A DNA stretch of 64,000 nt from Begonia masoniana. Its lineage: Eukaryota > Streptophyta > Magnoliopsida > Cucurbitales > Begoniaceae. The notes under the pieces were generated by a model. The model saw nothing but the letters and a program-made list of their open reading frames with translations. It ran no database searches and was not told where the DNA came from. A program made the position numbers and the translations under genes. Location: assembly GCA_022432975.1 (NCBI GenBank), contig CM039509.1:20181432-20245431 (forward strand), read 5' to 3'. Below are positions 11,740-23,890 of the stretch, one piece after another (the stretch's first letter is position 1; every line of letters begins with the position of its first letter).

Positions 11740-14120
11740 TGTAACGACCCTTAAGCTATTCCCTTAAATTTCCGTAAGAAATTTTGATTTCTTTTATCCT
11801 TAAATACTCATGACATTTGAGCGGAATTTAAATCGTAAAGTAAATCTTCTAAATCATTCGAAAATTTATTTGTTGAGATCACTTAAACAAACTTAAACAA
11901 TTTATTAATTCAATTAAAACTTAATTAAAGAAATCGGCAAATAGAAACAAGGCCATCGAAACAGAGGAGGGGCAGGAAAGACAATTCTGCCTGAAAAGCA
12001 CAGGCGACCGAACGCATGAAGACTTGCGTTCGGGCGCCCCTCACACAGTCGCCCGAACGCTCATCTTCAAGCGTTCGGTCGGTTCACGTTCTGTTTCCAG
12101 AACGTGAAATCCGACCCTCAAACCGACCGTACGCCACTCCTCCCGCGTACGTTCGCCGAACCCTCTGGAAAACCAGAGAGTTCTGCGATCCAACTCCTTT
12201 CTTTCAGCGACCCGTCGCCTCCCTCCTTTTCTCCTTTTCCCCTGTTTCCTTCGTTCCTCACTCCCTGCACTTCACACTACACACTCACAACTCAACACAC
12301 TGCATTCGTCTCTTTTCTCATTCCTTCATCGCATTCTTTTACATACCTTTAACAAACACACGTCTACACATATACGTCGCACATACTATCATCCACCCAT
12401 TTCCCGACTCAAATACAATCAATTTCGTAAAAACGAACCGCGTGGTTCCGTTTAAAAGTTTAACATATCCTCCTGTTTTTTTTTTTTTTGAAATCAGTAA
12501 AACATTACAAAATACATTCGATTTCTCAAAATACTTTCTGTTAACTATCCAGATCCCAACATCCTATAACGTTCTAACAATTTCTATCCAAAATAATCCA
12601 AATACCTATGTACGTCCCCACGGGTCAAAATCACGCCCCGACTGCCAGCGCACTCCCACGGGCCATCCTCCTTCAACATGTTCATACTTCAGGCGGAGGG
12701 ACGTTTTCCTCACCTGTCTCAAAATCACCTACACCATAGAATTAAACACGTGAGCTAGAGGCTCAGTAAATCTAAGTGAATGCACGTGAATGCTATGCTA
12801 TGCATGTACAGTTCAAAATCATGCGTCCTACCTTTTCGCTAAGCATTTCATTTCATTTACATCATCGGGGCTTCTCTCTCACTAGATAGGAGTGGCACAT
12901 CTGGCGATTGGATAGCCCCTCGTATCTAACCAGGGGGAAGACATGCTTCGTCCAACAGCCATGTCTGAACCACCGCCACCGACGTGACCATCATTGCGTT
13001 CATTACCTTTTCGTTATCATTTTCCTTTTCATGAAAATATGCATAGAAACTCGTTTTCACGCCGTTCAAAAACAATGATGCGTGAACATTTATCATGCTA
13101 TGAGCGAAATAGAAACGAACAGAGACACACAAACTACAAACTTAACAATCAACAACTTAATCAAATCTAAACTATCTACCCGTTCTAATTACCCAAAGCA
13201 CACAAGTATCTCCAATTTCCTCTATCGACACAATTCTCATGGTGTAGGCCAAGACGGCCAAACAAGTCACAGAGACTTACCTCGCGTCCGTCGCACACCG
13301 AAATTCGTCCAGAAATGCTTGTTCACCTATAACATTTCACAATATATAGCATTAAATCGAGTCTAAAATCACCAAACTCCAAAATCATTAACTCCTAACT
13401 AAATAAAACTCCCTAAAATTATAAAACATCTCCTTGAGACATTTCATCGAGCAATTCACGCTCGTGATTCACCAAACTCCATTAATGGAGGTTTTTTAAG
13501 CTCCAACATATCCAAATTTCAATTATACTTCAACACAATCGATGAACTAAGCTCCAATAATAATCAATACGTCTATTAGAGGCGTAACTAAGCTCAACCT
13601 ATAAATTTCAAACATCGATTCACGTTTTCAACGAAAACCCTAACGGACTCTAATCGTTTTAAACCCTAAAAATCGCTATCAAAAGTTCCGAAAGCTTAGA
13701 GCCTTACCTAGAGAGCGAAGACGGAGCAAACACGTGATGGATCGAGTAGCCGGAGGGAGGCAATCGCTGCCGGAATGAAGAATTCGTCGGAGGAGGAAGA
13801 GAAATCGCGTGGAGGAGGAGAGGGAGAAATGAAGTTTTGCATTGGAGTGTTGGAGAGGAAATGATTTTTGACTATTTAATAACCTTGGCTTGGCAAATGA
13901 CTAAATTGCCCTTCCATTTGATTTCTATTTATTTCGTCACTTATCTCGTTATTTAACTAACGATTCTATTTTTTCAATACTCTCATATTTCACCATAAAT
14001 TCCAATTTATTATTACGGCTTCGTTAAAAATTTCCGTTCGCAAAACGGACTTAATTTGATATATCTTCGAAATTACCGTATATTGGAATAAAGTTAAATC
14101 CCGTAAAGTCGGGTGTTACA
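11740..14120 (-). mobile_element. Solo LTR 1 (Ty3/gypsy, E1/E5-related) with TSD TCTTC
   Basis: A 2381-bp block starts TGTAACGACCC and ends GTGTTACA, flanked by perfect 5-bp duplications TCTTC (11735-11739 and 14121-14125). It interrupts the gag-pol spacer of gypsy B. There is no primer-binding site or coding region, so it is a solo LTR left by LTR-LTR recombination. It shares with the E1 and E5 LTRs the block around 12438-12475 (GTGGTTCCGTTTAAAAGTTT) and the block around 12618-12680 (CCCACGGGTC). The position where its relatives carry arrays (about 12770-13090) has no array. Confidence 0.93.
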
Positions 14121-14125
14121 TCTTC

Positions 14126-14589
14126 TACTACTTCATCTTAACTCACTACCTCGTTGGTTCTTTCTCTAAGGATCATGACTCTTTTGTTGGGACATTGGGA
14201 AGAAATATGCCCCAAAGCATTTAATCTTTCTTGCCCTAGGCTGATAGTATCATCTACCATTTTCTTGTCTTCTACTCCTTTGTAGGCCAACTCTTTGTAT
14301 TGGAGCTCTTCTCTTCTACTTTTGGTAGTGGCTTACAAGTACCTCCAGTCTTTGGGAAAAATCAGTTACTAGTTTCTTTTTCTTTTCCTCTTCAATTGTC
14401 TCTCAACTTTCATAACAAGTTGAATGACAACATCCATTGATTCAAAGGTTTGTAATTCCACTATATCCTTAAACCCCTTATAGATCTTGATATCACTTGC
14501 CCTTTGATTTTTTCCAATCCACTTCTAATCTTGAGTGTTTCAAACTCGGTTAAGTACTCTTCTACTGAGGAAGTGTCTTGCCTCAAATT
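14126..14589 (-). pseudogene. Gypsy B gag C-terminal part with damaged zinc knuckle
   Basis: On the minus strand, close to 14150-14230, a stretch reads LGHISSQCPNKRVMILRE. This corresponds to the second half of a CCHC knuckle and its usual tail; the first two cysteines are not readable. The remainder up to 14589 is a basic, shifted gag C-terminal region. Confidence 0.65.
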
Positions 14590-14900
14590 TTATATTTGTA
14601 GGAAAAGTTCTTGCTTGTAGTGGCTCGATACGAATCTCCTTCTTATCAAGGACTTCATAAACCTCCAAGTCACAATTTCTTCATCATCTTCACACCTTCT
14701 TTGAGCCCTTAGATTATCCCACCATAAACTAACATAACTGGATAATTCTAGAGAGACTAATTGTATTTTCCCTTTGTCCGAGTAGTTGTGATAATCAAAC
14801 ACCTTCTCAACCTTCTCCATCCAATCTAAGAATGCATCATCATTACAAGAACCATTGAAAGGGAGAATGGATACCTTAACATGTTTCAATTCGTCATTAG
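14590..14900 (-). pseudogene. Gypsy B gag capsid domain
   Basis: The minus-strand frame contains HVKVSILPFNGSCNDDAFLD, WMEKVEKVFDYHNYSDKGKI, the VSLWWDNLRAQRR block and WRFMKSLIRRRFVSSHYKQE. These are the successive blocks of a plant retrotransposon gag domain. The N-terminal part continues beyond solo LTR 2 at 17323, with the join at the GGTCG target site. Confidence 0.85.
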
Positions 14901-14905
14901 GGTCG

Positions 14906-17317
14906 TGTGACAGCCCCCGACCCAATCGGGGTCCGAGGAGCCATCACTCCAGACATTTAACAGAAAACGGGACATACAATTTTTTTTTGACTTTTAGAAC
15001 ATTACACACTGGAAGAAAACCCTTACGGGAACTGAAGGCTGGAAGACGTGAAAACTGGAAGTCATAAAATAGAAATGGAAGATAGACATGCAGGAGAAGA
15101 CTAAAATAAAGAAAACAGAAACTGGAAGTCGCATGGAAGACTTACTGTTGACAAACAGAAAACGTGGACGTTTAAAATCCAAGACAAAATCTGTGGACGA
15201 TCGGGTGCTGTTGACAATCGCAGAAATGACAAGATCTGTCGACTAACAAGGGGGCCGTGGACATTTAAATTTAAAGGCAGAAACAGTAGACAAACTGAAG
15301 CTATGGACATTTAAAAGTCGGAGACTGGAAACAGAAAACGACAAAAGTTCGTGGACGTTTGAAGTCAGAGGTAAAATGGACGCAAGAGTCCGTGGACATT
15401 TACGCTAAAAGACAAAAACAGTGGACGTAGGAGTCCGTGAACGTTTGCACTAATAGACAGAAGCAGTGGACAAAGAAGTCTGTGGAGGTTTACGCTAAAA
15501 GACAAAAACAGTGGACGTAGGAGTCCGTGGACGTTTGACTAAAATCAAAGACAGACTTTGGACTTTTAAAATAACAGGCAGAATGGATGTGGACGACTGT
15601 TTTACATAAGGCATGGACGACTATTTTAACAGAGGGCGTAGACATAAAACAGAAAGCATGAAAACTCAAAAAAAAAACCCAAATCCCGATTCCAAAAGGA
15701 GAAACACAGTTTTAAAACATGCTTGGAAACACGACAGAAGTTCAAAAATATAACTGCATGGATCGATTTAAAATTTGAAACAATCCATGCATATCCTAAA
15801 AGGAGAGATTCCAAGCAGTTCCAGAATAATTCAGAACATACATTCAACTGTCAAATACAGTGGTTTTAAATGCATCAACAACAGAATATTTCAGGAGACA
15901 ACTATCAAACAGAGATTTAAAACTCGAACATCAGAACCTATACATTATATATTTCCAACAGGATTTCCAACAGAGCTTTTAAAACCAAACAGCAGAGTTC
16001 CAGTAGGGTTTACAGACATGGACTTTACTTTAAATACTTAAACCTCGGACAGAAATGTGTCTGGCTACAGTAACCACCCCCGAGAGCTCGAACCACCAGC
16101 CACCTATTCATCAGACTGAGGCACAAAGTCCTCATTTTCGGGTTCAGTACCTACATCAGGGAGTTCACCTATGAGTCTAAAACTCAGTAAGAACATAATA
16201 AATATGCAGTGATGCAAAATGCTATGCATGCAGTTTTCAGAATACGGTGACAGAATTTTCATTACGTTTCAGTGGCAGAGGGGTATAAGTGGAGCTTATA
16301 GGGGAGCTGGCAAGTGCACGACAAGCACAACAGATTTACAGAACAGATACAGAACAGAAACAGAAACAGTAGGCCAGTCTCCGTCCCGCACTTAACCAAT
16401 ACATTACAGTCAGATTTTATCTTTCTTAACTTCAAACCGTGTACAGAAAATAGTTTTGCATGAACTTTCGGGAAAATCGTGTATGCATGAACTATTACAG
16501 TGCTTGAGCATAAAACAGCAGACAACAGAATAATACAACAGAACATAATGAGAGACACAGATAACGCAGAACTTAACTCTAACTTTTTCTACCCGGAACC
16601 TCCCGACAGAAGTAAACCTAGAGTCTCCGTGATGTAGGGCCTTAAGGGCCAACCTACGGATATGAACTTACCTGTTATCCGCGATGCAGTTAGCTGAAAA
16701 GTCTCAAAAATGCACAGATCTGTAACATGCACATAGAGAAATAAACAATGCTGCAAATGTTAACTAATAACTTGGAAGATTATGTAGTTAACCCCATTCA
16801 GACTTGTAGAAAACAACCAATGTGTTCCCATACAAAACTGAGAGTTTTCTCCTAATAATTTATCCTAAAACTTCAGCAAACTCATACTTTTACTTGTCCA
16901 AATTTGTTAGCATGAGTAGACGTTTACCTTTTTGCTGAAGGGAACAGAAGAAACAGGAGAAAACAAAGTGTTTGATACTTTGTCACAATCGCCTGAACAA
17001 GAAGAACAGAGAGCAGTGGAAAGAAACAGATGAGAAGTGAGGGTTTTACGTAGGAGGAAGAACTTAGCTTCTTCAACAAGCTACCACGTGTCACTCAACC
17101 ATTGGTTTCCTCCCACCAACCTTAAATTCTTCCCCTTTTACCCTGCCATTGGTTTTTAACCAATTTGGTATTTAGTTCCACAAATTGATTTTATGAATCA
17201 CACATATTCAATTGGAAACATTAGCAATTATTAAAAACACACATTGCATAAATATTCCCATTAATCTCGTTGAATAATTTAAGGAATATTTACATGGCAA
17301 AAATGCCGGGTATTACA
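14906..17317 (-). mobile_element. Solo LTR 2 (Ty3/gypsy, Tekay-LTR family) with TSD GGTCG
   Basis: A 2412-bp block starts TGTGACAGCCCC and ends GGTATTACA, flanked by perfect duplications GGTCG (14901-14905 and 17318-17322). On the minus strand it begins like the Tekay LTR at 41634 (TGT, AA-rich, CCCGGCATTTTTGCCATG) and shares many later blocks, such as the GGCCCTTAAGGCC-type junction near 16640. It is therefore a solo LTR of the same family. Where the Tekay LTR has its 69-bp array, this copy has another degenerate minisatellite (about 15060-15620). Confidence 0.93.
15060..15620 (-). repeat. Degenerate minisatellite in solo LTR 2
   Basis: Roughly 50-65-bp imperfect repeats contain GTGGACGTAGGAGTCCGTG, GACATTTACGCTAAAAGACA and close variants (for example around 15340, 15400, 15460 and 15515). 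The unit is unlike that of the Tekay LTR, although the array lies at the equivalent LTR position. Confidence 0.75.
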
Positions 17318-17322
17318 GGTCG

Positions 17323-17692
17323 TGTCTTGCATGTGGACTTTCACGAACTTCATCCTTGGAATCCTCCTCTTCAAAGATTACACGACGATTATTCTTCCTT
17401 CTTGGTTTCTCGGTTCCCTTCTCATGCATCGGGGTTTGAGAGTCCCTCACATGCTAGTCCCTTGACTCTAACAAAAGTAGATGAAGAGTTTCAAACTTTT
17501 TGTTTAGTTTATCAAGTTGCCCTTGAACACTAGACTCACCCTCTTTTGGGTTAGGTGCTCTGGTTGCTTGATTGGCATTGTCACGGTTTTGAGTGTTGTT
17601 AGTTCCACTTCTTGTCAACACCTTGGCACCAACAAACATGTAATACGAGGCAAGAAGAGAGGTAGGAAGGACGGAGCTCTGATACTAAATAA
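17323..17692 (-). pseudogene. Gypsy B gag N-terminus and primer-binding site
   Basis: On the minus strand the primer-binding site TTTAGTATCAGAGCTCC lies at 17675-17692. A frame (17454-17639) follows with GAKVLTRSG, an N-rich stretch and the coiled-coil-like QLDKLNKKFETL. The piece up to 17323 continues into the capsid domain on the other side of solo LTR 2. This is the 5' end of gypsy B. Confidence 0.75.
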
Positions 17693-18362
17693 TGTACTTT
17701 AACTAAGGGAAGGAAGTTGAAGCACAAAAGCCCTCGACAAGAAAAATAGTTTGGCCGAAAAATGTTCCACTTTTGCGATTGCACAACTTCTTCAAGAAAA
17801 CTCCAATGGAGCTGAAACTTCAGTGGGCCCTTACTCTGAATGTGATGGAAATTCCCTCCAAAAATCAAGGCTCAACTCAATGGACATGGCATGATATGGA
17901 TGATTTTGTGTTAGTTGGTCCAGAAAGTGATAAGTTGCACTTCCTCGGTTCTTGGCTCTTCTTGAGGATGAGCACTCCAATTTGCTATAGAGAGAGCTTT
18001 ATAATCCCTTGCTAATTGTTCTAAATTAGTGAAATGAGGTAGAGAATGGATGCAATAAGGTGGAAACCACTACACTCACAAAAATGAAGTCCAACAACAC
18101 ACAACAACAATCGGATATAACTCATCGATGGATTGTGGACTAGATGCTAAGAAGCTTCAAGATTTTGGTAAGAAGGTGATTCTTCAAATTTCTATTTAGT
18201 TGAATGCCACTTCCCTTTACAAAATTAGGATTTCAAAGAGTAGCTACAAAGAGAGATCAAAGGTGGTGTGTTAGGCTAGCACACCTAGCCAAGTACATGA
18301 ATGCATGGCCAAATTTGCCAAAATCACCCTTCTCTCCAAGTGTCACTTTCAAGTGGTCCCTT
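17693..18362 (-). repeat. Gypsy B 5' LTR, part 1 (interrupted by the Sirevirus)
   Basis: Non-coding stretch directly upstream (minus sense) of the primer-binding site. The LTR would end at 17693 (TGTA on the plus strand, TACA in the element sense). It is broken at 18362 by the Sirevirus and continues at 29673. Excluding the insertion, the LTR would be about 730 bp. The boundaries are inferred from the primer-binding site and a TGTTGATGG start at 29731. Confidence 0.6.
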
Positions 18363-20719
18363 TGTTGACTTAAATGGGTTTTTAAGTCTAAACTTGTTTT
18401 TGATGATGTATTTAATGATAAATATGTAATTTGATCATGTTTATAAAATGAGATTATTGAATTATGCCTTTGATTTTAAGCCTTTGGAATACCCTTGAAA
18501 AGGGTATTTAGTGTATCAATAGATTGCGATGAAGTTTAAGTTACATCTGCCGATGAAGCTCAAGTTGCTCATGCCGATGAAGCTCAAGTTGCTCATGCCG
18601 ATGAAGTTTAAGTTACATCTGCCGATGAAGCTCAAGTTGCTCATGCGATGAAGTTTAAGTTACATCTGCCGATGAAGCTCAAGTTGCTCATGCCGATGAA
18701 GTTTAAGTTACATCTGCCGATGAAGCTCAAGTTGCTCATGCCGATGAAGCTCAAGTTGCTCATGCCGATGAAGCTCAAGTTGCTCATGCGATGAAGTTTA
18801 AGTTACATCTGCCGATGAAGCTCAAGTTGCTCATGCGATGAAGTTTAAGTTACATCTGCCGATGAAGCTCAAGTTGCTCATGCGATGAAGTTTAAGTTAC
18901 ATCTGCCGATGAAGCTCAAGTTGCTCATGCGATGAAGTTTAAGTTACATCTGCCGATGAAGCTCAAGTTGCTCATGCGATGAAGTTTAAGTTACATCTGC
19001 CGATGAAGCTCAAGTTGCTCATGCGATGAAGTTTAAGTTACATCTGCCGATGAAGCTCAAGTTGCTCATGCGATGAAGTTTAAGTTACATCTGCCGATGA
19101 AGCTCAAGTTGCTCATGCCGATGAAGCTCAAGTTGCTCATGCGATGAAGTTTAAGTTACATCTGCCGATGAAGCTCAAGTTGCTCATGCGATGAAGTTTA
19201 AGTTACATCTGCCGATGAAGCTCAAGTTGCTCATGCCGATGAAGCTCAAGTTGCTCATGCGATGAAGTTTAAGTTACATCTGCCGATGAAGCTCAAGTTG
19301 CTCATGCCGATGAAGCTCAAGTTGCTCATGCCGATGAAGCTCAAGTTGCTCATGCCGATGAAGCTCAAGTTGCTCATGCCGATGAAGTTTAAGTTACATC
19401 TGCCGATGAAGCTCAAGTTGCTCATGCGATGAAGTTTAAGTTACATCTGCCGATGAAGCTCAAGTTGCTCATGCGATGAAGTTTAAGTTACATCTGCCGA
19501 TGAAGCTCAAGTTGCTCATGCGATGCTGCCGATGAAGCTCAAGACTTGGTCATACCGATGAAGTTTAAGTTACATCTGCCGATGAGCTCAAATTGCTCAT
19601 GCCGATGAAGTTTAAGTTACATCTGCCGATGAAGCTCAAGTTTGCTCATGCCGATGAAGTTTAAGTTACATCTGCCGATGAAGCTCAAGTTGCTCATAGC
19701 GATGAAGTTTAAGTTACATCTGCCGATGAAGCTCAGTTGCTCATGCCGATGAAGTTTAAGTTACATCTGCCGATGAAGCTCAAGTTGCTCATGCCGATGA
19801 AGTTTAAGTTACATCTGCCGATGAAGCTCAAGCTGCTCATGCCGATGAAGCTCAAGACTTGCTCCTGCAGATGGCCTTTCAAGATGCTTCTGCCGATGGG
19901 CTTTCAAGATACTTCTGCCGATGGAATCTTAAGTTGCATCTGCCGATAACATTTCAAGCTACACATACCGACAGTGTTAAAGCTTCACATGCCGATAACT
20001 TTCAAGCTTCACCTGCCGATTGTTTAAAGCTGCTTCATCCAGTGATCTTCCGCCAGAATTTAAAATAGCCGCGAAGCTACAGTGACGTTGTTTTCAGCAT
20101 TAACTCTAAATATTTAATGGCGACGACGACTTGCAACTACAGACGGCAACGGCTACCTGAAATTGTACGAAAGCTGCTCCAACGGTAACAAGGTTTCTAT
20201 TATTGGATAAGGAGCATTGAAGTCAAGCCGATTCTGAAGACAGAGTATTTAAGCCGAGGTTAGAGCACAAAGATACAACTTTTGCAATTTGAATTACTGA
20301 GCCCTAACTTGCGAAATCATTCATACTCTGTAACTCTATCTACTCTCCTCTCAGATTCAAAACTTGAGATTTATTCTGTGAGAGAGTTTAGACTGTGACA
20401 TATATTTTTACTCATTCAAAATCTGTAAAGGCTGTGGATTATCGCCCGCGAAGTATAATCCTGTATTGTAAAGGCAGTTGATCGGAGCCCGGAATTTCGA
20501 TCTGATTATTCTCGAGGAGAAGGTTAAGGATCTTCAAGGGGTGAACCTTGAAGCGTGGATGTAGGCTAGGCTGAGCCGAACCACTTAAAAACTTCTGTGT
20601 TGGTTTTTTCTTTCTCTTTCTTTTTACTTTTACTAATTGTTTGCTTGCTGTTAGCTTAAGAGATATTAAGAAATTAAAAAGGTCTAATTCACCCCCTATT
20701 AGACAATCTCGATCCTACA
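18363..20719 (+). repeat. Sirevirus 5' LTR (2357 bp, expanded array)
   Basis: Starts TGTTGACTTAAATGGG and ends GATCCTACA. The non-array parts match the 3' LTR. It is about 1.0 kb longer than the 3' LTR because of the 24-bp minisatellite. A possible TATA-like motif (GAGTATTTAAGCC, near 20242) sits between the array and the primer site and is also in the 3' LTR. Confidence 0.95.
18525..20035 (+). repeat. 24-bp minisatellite in the Sirevirus 5' LTR
   Basis: Two alternating 24-bp monomers, GATGAAGTTTAAGTTACATC+TGCC and GATGAAGCTCAAGTTGCTCA+TGCC, repeat from about 18525 to 19860, roughly 55 monomers. Many copies are one base short (TGCGATG). From 19860 to about 20035 the monomers become strongly diverged but still start with a GCCGAT-like motif. 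The pattern looks like fresh amplification on the 5' side of an old array. Confidence 0.95.
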
Positions 20720-20721
20720 AT

Positions 20722-20740
20722 TGGTATCAGAGAAAGGTTG
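20722..20740 (+). promoter_or_regulatory. Sirevirus primer-binding site
   Basis: TGGTATCAGAGAAAGG lies two bases after the 5' LTR. The first eleven bases are the standard complement of initiator methionine tRNA in plant retrotransposons. Confidence 0.88.
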
Positions 20741-20789
20741 TCTTTGTCTAAGCTGTATTTAAACACTCTGTAATACATATACTTTTTCA

Positions 20790-22419
20790 ATGGCATTCAA
20801 CACCAACTTCACACAAGTTGAAGGTCAAGTAACAAATAGACCTCCCTTCTTCGATGGGAGTGATTATGTCTACTGGAAGTCTAGAATGAGAATATTCATT
20901 CAAGCTGTAGACTATGAATTATGGAACAATATAGAGAATGGTCCATACATAGCGTTTAAAACAGAAAATGGTATTAGAATTCCCAAAGCTTCACACGAAT
21001 TAAATGATACAGATAAGAGGAACTTGAGCCTAAATGCCAAGGCTATAAACACCCTGTACTGTGCTCTGAATAGAGATGAGTTCAATAGAGTACAAGGGTG
21101 TGAGAGTGCCCAAGAGATTTGGCACTTACTAGAGGTCACACACGAGGGCACAAATCAGGTGAAAGAGAACAAGTTAAATATGTTAGTACACGAGTATGAA
21201 CTTTTTACCATGATAAAGGATGAGTCTATTTCATCTATGTTTACTCGATTCACTAACATTACTAATGGTTTAAAAGCTCTCGGTAAGATTTACTCAGATG
21301 AAGAACAGGTAAGGAAAATTTTGAGGTGCCTACCCAGAGCCTGGCAACCAAAGGTGACAGCAATACAAGAGGCTCGTGATCTAAAGGTGCCTACCCAGAG
21401 CCTGGCAACCAAAGGTGACAGCAATACAAGAGGCTCGAGATCTAAAGGTGCTCAAGCTGGAAGAGCTCATTGGCTCTCTGATGACTCATGAGATAACCAT
21501 GAGGGCCAATGATAAGGAAGATCTCAAAGAAAAGGAGACCAATAAAAAGAAGGATATCGCTTTGAAAGCCTCTTCCAGTAAACAAGAAGTATCTGAGGAA
21601 GAAGAAGAAGATGAAGATGATGAGGATATTGCCCTCATTACTAGGAGGTTCAACAAATTCCTCCAAAGAAAAAGAATGCAAGGAAGGAGATTTCCAAAGG
21701 GTGAGAAATCTCATAAGGAGAAGGAAATCACATGCTTCGGGTGTGGCAAGCCTGGCCATATGAAGGCAGATTGTCCACAAGCCAAGAAATATCCCAAGAA
21801 ATTTAAGAAGAATGCTATGAAGGCCACTTGGGATGACAGTGAAGGCGACACCTCCTCTTCAGAAGATGAGGAAGTAGCCAACCTGTGCTTTATGGCACAC
21901 GAGAATGAGGTTAGCATTTCCTTAAGTGATAGTGAATCTGATGAAGATGGTGATATGATTGATGCATTTAATGATCTGGTAAAACAATTTAACATGCTAA
22001 AGGTCAAATATAATTTGTTGAAAAAGGAAAATGCAAGCTTAATTGAGAAGCATGAAAATGAACACAATCAGCATGAAAAAGAGGTTTCTGAACTGAAAAA
22101 GAAAAATGAGACCTTAAATAGTTTTGTTCAGAAATACACTTATAGTAGTAATCAACTGAGCATGCTGTTAAGTGACCAGAGAATGCAATTAGATAAAGCT
22201 GGTTTAGGGTATGATAGGTTGAGCAAAAAGAAATCTTATAAGAATTACTTTGTTAAATCTACTGTTTGCCATACTTTTAATGAAGTAGGACATAAATCCT
22301 TTGAGTGTCCATTAAAATCAAACAATATGAAATCTGGCAGTAAACTGCAATGGGTTCCTATGGGGACCAGGCCTAACACTAGGACCCAAAAGATTTGGGT
22401 ACCTAAGAAGACCAATTGA
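20790..22419 (+). pseudogene. Sirevirus gag, split by a 61-bp tandem duplication
   Basis: The frame begins at ATG 20790. Residues 1-200 form the copia gag domain, with RPPFFDGSDYVYWKSRMRIF, YELWNNIENG, LNALY-type and AQEIWHLLEVTHEGTNQVKE blocks. At 21325-21446 a 61-bp segment occurs twice in tandem; because 61 is not a multiple of three, the first frame ends at 21491. The second frame resumes from the repeated segment. It carries KLEELIGSLMTHEI, a basic-acidic linker, the knuckle CFGCGKPGHMKADC near 21733, a long acidic and coiled-coil stretch and a second Cys/His-like site, ending at 22419. Without one copy of the repeat the two halves would be one frame. This length with a coiled coil fits Sireviruses. 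Confidence 0.9.
21325..21446 (+). repeat. 61-bp tandem duplication in gag
   Basis: GGTGCCTACCCAGAGCCTGG starts at 21325 and again at 21386; the two 61-bp copies differ at one base (CGTGAT versus CGAGAT). The sequence following the second copy continues the gag frame. Confidence 0.97.
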
Positions 22420-22430
22420 TTTTTGTTTTG

Positions 22431-22815
22431 CAGGTTGAGTGCTCTCATGGAAAGAACCAGTGGTACCTCGACAGTGGATGTTCGAGACATATGACAGGAG
22501 ACTCAACCATGTTTGCTGCTGTCAACAAAAAGAAAGGAAGTGTCACTTTTGGTGGAAACCAAAAGGGCAAAATTGTTAGCATCGGCAATATAGGTAACAG
22601 TTTTAATCCTATTATTGAAAATGTGCTTTTAGTTGAGGGATTAAAGCATAATTTGCTTAGTATTAGCTAGTTATGTGATAAAGGTTATGAGGTGATCTTT
22701 AAATCAAACTCTTGTTTAATTAAAGATGCTTTTTGTAACAAAACTCTGTTTTCTGGCTTTAGAAAAGAAAATATTTATATCATTGACATGGATAATGTTG
22801 TCTGCATTGATGAAA
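22431..22815 (+). pseudogene. Sirevirus protease and pre-integrase linker
   Basis: The frame reads QWYLDSGCSRHMTGD, the copia retropepsin active site with DSG, followed by the VTFGGNQKGKIVSIGNIG block and ENVLLVEGLKHNLLSIS. An in-frame TAG at 22668 sits where relatives usually have SQLCDKGY, consistent with CAG to TAG. After it the frame continues as LCDKGYEVIFKSNSCLIKD and then shifts by one base near 22815. Confidence 0.85.
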
Positions 22816-22816
22816 A

Positions 22817-23890
22817 ATGTTTGCTGTGAATTCTTCAAATGATAGCTGGATTTGGCATAGGAGATTAGGTCACGTAGGAATGGATACCTTAGCTAAGATT
22901 ACTAAGGAGAATTTAGTTAGAGGAATCCCTAAGATATCCTTTGAAAAGGATAAAGTCTGTGAAGCTTGTCAAATGGGCAAGCAGATCAAAAGTTCTTTTG
23001 CTTCTAAGAATTCAATTTCTACTTCTAAGCCTCTTCAACTCCTTCACATGGACCTCTTCGGTCCTTCCAATATAGCCAGCCTAGGTGGCAAATTCTATGC
23101 CTTTGTTATTGTAGATGACTTCTCCAGATTCACTTGGGTTCACTTTCTGAAGTCTAAGGATGAGACTTTTGACACCTTTTCTAATTTTAGGAAAAGAGTT
23201 CAAAATGAAAAGTAGCTCACCATTGTTGCTATTCGTAGTGATCATGGTGGAGAATTTGAAAATGAGAAATTTGAACTCTTGTGTCTCAAGTATGGAATTG
23301 AGCACAATTTCTCTTCTCCTAGAACCCCTCAGCAAAATAGTGTTGTTGAGAGGAAAAATAGATCTCTCCAAGAGCTTGCTAGGACTATGCTTAATGAAAA
23401 TTCACTTCCTAAGTATTTCTGGGCTGAAGCTTTTGCAACAGCCTGTTATGTGCTTAATCGGGTCTCCATAAGACCTATTCTTGAGAGAACTCCATATGAG
23501 CTCTAGAGTGGAAAAACTCCTTCTGTTAAATACTTTAGAGCCTTTGGTAGCAAATGCTTCATTCTTAACACTAAGGATAACTTAGAAAAATTCGATTCCA
23601 AATCTGATCTTGGAATTTTTCTGGGTTATTCCCTTTCTAGCAAAGCTTATAGAGTATTCAATATGAGAACTCTAGTTGTAGAGGAATCAGTGCATGTCAA
23701 CTTTGATGAGTCCCCTCAACCCACAATCAATGTGGATGAGGATGTCACTTTGGAAAATCATCTGGACTCTATTTCCTTAGAAAAACCCTCAGATTCACTA
23801 CAAGTAGAGAAATCTTTTGAACCCTCCTCTACTTCTCTAGATATTATTTCTGTCAATGATGAAAATCCTACTCTCCCTAGAGATTGAAAA
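22817..23890 (+). pseudogene. Sirevirus integrase
   Basis: One frame carries the GAG-pre-integrase and HHCC region (WHRRLGHVGMDTLAKI, then CEACQMGKQ). The core follows with LLHMDLFGPSNIASLGGKFY, IVDDFSRFTWV, IRSDHGGEFEN and FSSPRTPQQNSVVERKNRSL, so the D, D and E positions are all present. Three stops interrupt it: TAG at 23213, TAG at 23504 where relatives have YELW, and TGA at 23885 where a tryptophan is usual. The last two fit G-to-A changes. Between them lies the usual C-terminal GYSLSSKAYRVFN block. Confidence 0.88.

Noticed and set aside
12016..12753. A 245-codon plus-strand frame in solo LTR 1
   Set aside because: It is Ser/Thr/Pro-rich low-complexity sequence with no domain, fully inside an LTR with perfect target duplications, and antisense to the element.
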